Origin: JASFJH01 sp050117725
GTDB lineage: Bacteria; Pseudomonadota; Gammaproteobacteria; AKS1
DNA: 7,733 nucleotides
Reading direction: 5' to 3'
Assembly: GCA_050117725.1 (NCBI GenBank)
Contig: JASFME010000107.1
Location: 1-7,733, forward strand
Shown: positions 6,182 to 7,733 of the stretch, piece after piece
How positions within the stretch are numbered: position 1 is the first letter of the stretch
How the letters are laid out: the number at the start of each line of letters is the position of its first letter
The notes under the pieces: generated by a model
The model's database searches: none
What the model was told of the DNA's origin: nothing
The model's input: the letters and a program-made list of their open reading frames with translations, nothing else
Translations under genes and position numbers: made by a program

Positions 6182-6187
6182 TACAAT
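6182..6187 (+). promoter_or_regulatory. Possible -10 element of trmL, very close to the start codon
   Basis: TACAAT ends 7 bases before the trmL ATG at 6195, so transcription would begin at about 6194-6195 and the mRNA would be leaderless. No purine-rich ribosome binding site exists in the 15 bases before the ATG, which agrees. No convincing -35 is present (TCTGTA at 17 bp). Confidence 0.4.
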
Positions 6188-6194
6188 ACGACCC

Positions 6195-6650
6195 ATGTTT
6201 CACATTGTTCTTTACGAGCCGGAGATCCCGCCGAATACCGGCAATATCATGCGCCTGTGTGCGAACACCGGGGCGCGGCTGCATTTGATCGAGCCAGTCG
6301 GCTTCGAGCTCGATGACAGGAAGCTGCGGCGTGCCGGGCTGGATTACCGCGATCTGGCGACCGTCACGGTGCACCCCGATCTTGATACTTGTCTGCGCGC
6401 GCTGGCGGGTGGCCGCGTGTATGCGCTATCGACGCGCGGTCGAAAGAATTATGACCGTGCCTGTTTCCGGCCGGGTGATGTCTTGCTGTTTGGCCCGGAA
6501 ACGCGTGGCCTGCCACAGACCCTGCTCGATGAACTCGGCGAGGAGCACGTGCTGCGTTTGCCGATGCAGCCGGACAGTCGCAGCCTGAACCTGTCGAATA
6601 CCGTTGCCGTGGTGTTATACGAGGCGTGGCGACAAAACGGTTTCAAGTAG
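6195..6650 (+). CDS. trmL: tRNA (cytidine/uridine-34-2'-O)-methyltransferase TrmL
   Basis: This 151-residue SPOUT-family enzyme should methylate the ribose of the wobble base (C34 or U34) of certain leucine tRNAs using S-adenosylmethionine. It is close to E. coli TrmL (157 residues) along its whole length: IVLYEPEIPPNTGNI (4-18), RLCANTGARLH (20-30), LRRAGLDYRDL (44-54), the knot motif FGPETRGLP (99-107) and PDSRSLNLSN (126-135) followed by VLYEAWRQ (140-147). N14, R20, E102, S130 and N135 lie in the conserved SPOUT motifs. The C-terminal tail is a few residues shorter than in E. coli. It stands alone on the plus strand between two minus-strand genes. It has no clear ribosome binding site and may be leaderless. 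In E. coli it also lies in the gpsA neighbourhood, though there on the same strand. Confidence 0.95.
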   Translation: MFHIVLYEPEIPPNTGNIMRLCANTGARLHLIEPVGFELDDRKLRRAGLDYRDLATVTVHPDLDTCLRALAGGRVYALSTRGRKNYDRACFRPGDVLLFGPETRGLPQTLLDELGEEHVLRLPMQPDSRSLNLSNTVAVVLYEAWRQNGFK

Positions 6651-6726
6651 GCAGTTGGCAGTTTGCAGTATTCAGAAAAAAACCGGTTATCTTTTGCTGC
6701 CAATTGAAGACTGATTACTGCCAACT
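6651..6726. repeat. Inverted pair of 7-bp-period repeats between trmL and gpsA
   Basis: Directly after the trmL stop codon, tandem 7-bp units GCAGTTG, GCAGTTT and GCAGTAT (6651-6671) are faced by CTGCCAA, TTGAAGA, CTGATTA and CTGCCAA (6697-6724). On the opposite strand the latter read TTGGCAG and related units. The array is 76 bp, the same length as the repeat region on the other side of trmL. It fills nearly the whole intergenic space and no gene is visible in it. Confidence 0.7.
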
Positions 6727-6731
6727 TTTTT
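6653..6731 (+). terminator. Large hairpin followed by a T run after trmL
   Basis: The left arm 6653-6675 pairs with 6711-6726 over 16 positions with one mismatch and a 7-base bulge (AGTTGGCAG and TATTCAG against CTGATTACTGCCAACT). Six T residues follow (6726-6731). This is terminator-like for trmL, but the loop of about 35 bases is much larger than usual. It overlaps the gpsA stop codon at 6730-6732. On the minus strand no T run follows, so it is unlikely to end gpsA transcripts efficiently. Confidence 0.5.
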
Positions 6732-7733
6732 ATTCGTGCTTCTGTGCGCGGTTTAACAGCTCGTGTACTGCGGTATGCGGATCCAGGCCTTTATGCACGA
6801 CGCGGTACACCTGTTCGCTGATAGGCATGTCAATGTCCATGCGGCGACACATTTCATGCAGGACGCGTGCGGTCTCCGCCCCTTCGACGACCTGGCCGAT
6901 TGTCGCAAACGCCTGTTGCGGGGTCTGGCCGGCGGCCAGTGCCTTGCCGAAGCGACGGTTGCGGCTTTGATCATCGGTACAGGTCAGGACGAGATCACCC
7001 AGCCCGGCAAGACCCATAAAGGTTTCTGGCTGGGCACCATGTGCCAGACCGAAGCGCGTGATTTCGGCCAGTCCGCGTGTGATCAAGGCTGCGCGCGTGT
7101 TCGCACCAAAACCCAGACCGTCGGCAATACCGGCGGCGATGGCGAGCACATTCTTGATGGCGCCACCGATCTCGACGCCGACCACATCATTGGCCATGTA
7201 GGCACGGAAGGTATCGGTATGCAGGCGCGCAGCAAGCAGATCGGCAAGCGCTTCGCTGCCAGACGCGACTGTCACAGCGGTGGGTAAACCCGCAGCAACC
7301 TCGCGGGCGAAGGTCGGACCGGAGATCACCGCCGAGCTATGCGCATTACCCACTTCATCGGCCATAACTTCATGCAGGAGTTTATGTGTATGCGGTTCGA
7401 GTCCCTTGCTGGCCCAGGCGATAACGTGTTCAGGCGTGATCATCGGGGCAATGGCATGCAGGGTTTCGCGAAAGGCGTGGCTCGGTACGACGACCAGTAC
7501 AATATGACTCGCAGCAATCGCGCGTTCCAGATCCGCCTCAAGTGCTAATGATGCCGGAAAGGTTTGTTCGGGCAGATAACGCGCATTGCAGCGCGCTGTC
7601 TGCATGCTCGCGATATGCTCGGCGCGGTGCGCCCACAAGGTAACCGGCCGCTCATTTTGCGCCAGCAGGATGGCCAACGCGGTTCCCCATGAACCGGCAC
7701 CGAGTACTGTAACGGGTTGTGCTGTCCCGTCCA
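6730..7733 (-). CDS. gpsA: NAD(P)-dependent glycerol-3-phosphate dehydrogenase (start cut by window edge)
   Basis: GpsA reduces dihydroxyacetone phosphate to sn-glycerol-3-phosphate, the backbone of membrane phospholipids. The reading frame is open to the window edge and reads DGTAQPVTVLGAGSWGTALA at its start, so the nucleotide-binding GAGSWG is complete. The last two window bases give TG on the minus strand, so the start codon (xTG) is probably cut by one base; with it the protein would be 334 residues, close to E. coli GpsA (339). On that numbering K110 is in SKGLE, SGPTFAREV is at 138-146, and the catalytic lysine is K194 in GAIKNV. GANTRAALITRGL and MGLAGLGDLVLT follow, and the C-terminal substrate domain is intact. 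The internal TTG at 7677 is not a credible start because it would remove the nucleotide-binding loop. The gene is convergent with trmL. Confidence 0.95.
   Translation of the reverse strand, partial: DGTAQPVTVLGAGSWGTALAILLAQNERPVTLWAHRAEHIASMQTARCNARYLPEQTFPASLALEADLERAIAASHIVLVVVPSHAFRETLHAIAPMITPEHVIAWASKGLEPHTHKLLHEVMADEVGNAHSSAVISGPTFAREVAAGLPTAVTVASGSEALADLLAARLHTDTFRAYMANDVVGVEIGGAIKNVLAIAAGIADGLGFGANTRAALITRGLAEITRFGLAHGAQPETFMGLAGLGDLVLTCTDDQSRNRRFGKALAAGQTPQQAFATIGQVVEGAETARVLHEMCRRMDIDMPISEQVYRVVHKGLDPHTAVHELLNRAQKHE

Noticed and set aside
6763..7287. 174-residue open frame on the plus strand
   Set aside because: It is antisense to the conserved part of gpsA and shows no protein family features.

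Overview
The window looks like a chromosomal segment of a gammaproteobacterium. The TrmL protein is close to the Escherichia coli form, gpsA is its neighbour, and the genes for assembling a type IV pilus resemble the MSHA (mannose-sensitive haemagglutinin) system of Vibrio and relatives. This placement rests on protein recall only. No tRNA, rRNA, CRISPR array, transposase or phage gene was seen.

Region 1 (1-4978, minus strand, read right to left) is a compact MSHA-like pilus operon. The order is MshE-type ATPase (4978-3212), MshG-type inner-membrane platform (3204-1981), a minor prepilin (1973-1401), an unrecognised four-helix membrane protein with an internal duplication (1404-778), and an MshA-type major pilin (601-62). 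The first four genes are 7 bp apart or overlap. The pilin has its own promoter, a structured 5' leader and an intrinsic terminator (7-33). The ATPase starts with TTG, has a sigma70-like promoter at 5042-5071, and carries a tandem N-terminal motif pair of the cyclic-di-GMP-binding MshEN type. Pilus assembly here is therefore probably controlled by c-di-GMP. The secretin, alignment proteins and prepilin peptidase are not in the window and must lie elsewhere.

Region 2 (5117-6076, minus) is a class 1B dihydroorotate dehydrogenase of pyrimidine synthesis. No PyrK partner is visible.

Region 3 (6077-6729) holds trmL on the plus strand, convergent with gpsA and divergent from pyrD. The two intergenic spaces around trmL each contain an inverted pair of short-period repeats, 9 bp on one side and 7 bp on the other. 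trmL and pyrD both have a TACAAT hexamer only 6-7 bp from their ATG and no good ribosome binding site, so both may be leaderless.

Region 4 (6730-7733, minus) is gpsA, glycerol-3-phosphate dehydrogenase. Its first codon is cut by the window edge, apparently by a single base.

The most unusual items are the duplicated membrane protein inside the pilus operon, the folded leader of the pilin mRNA with two UNCG-class tetraloops and a ribosome-binding-site hairpin, and the periodic inverted repeats around trmL.
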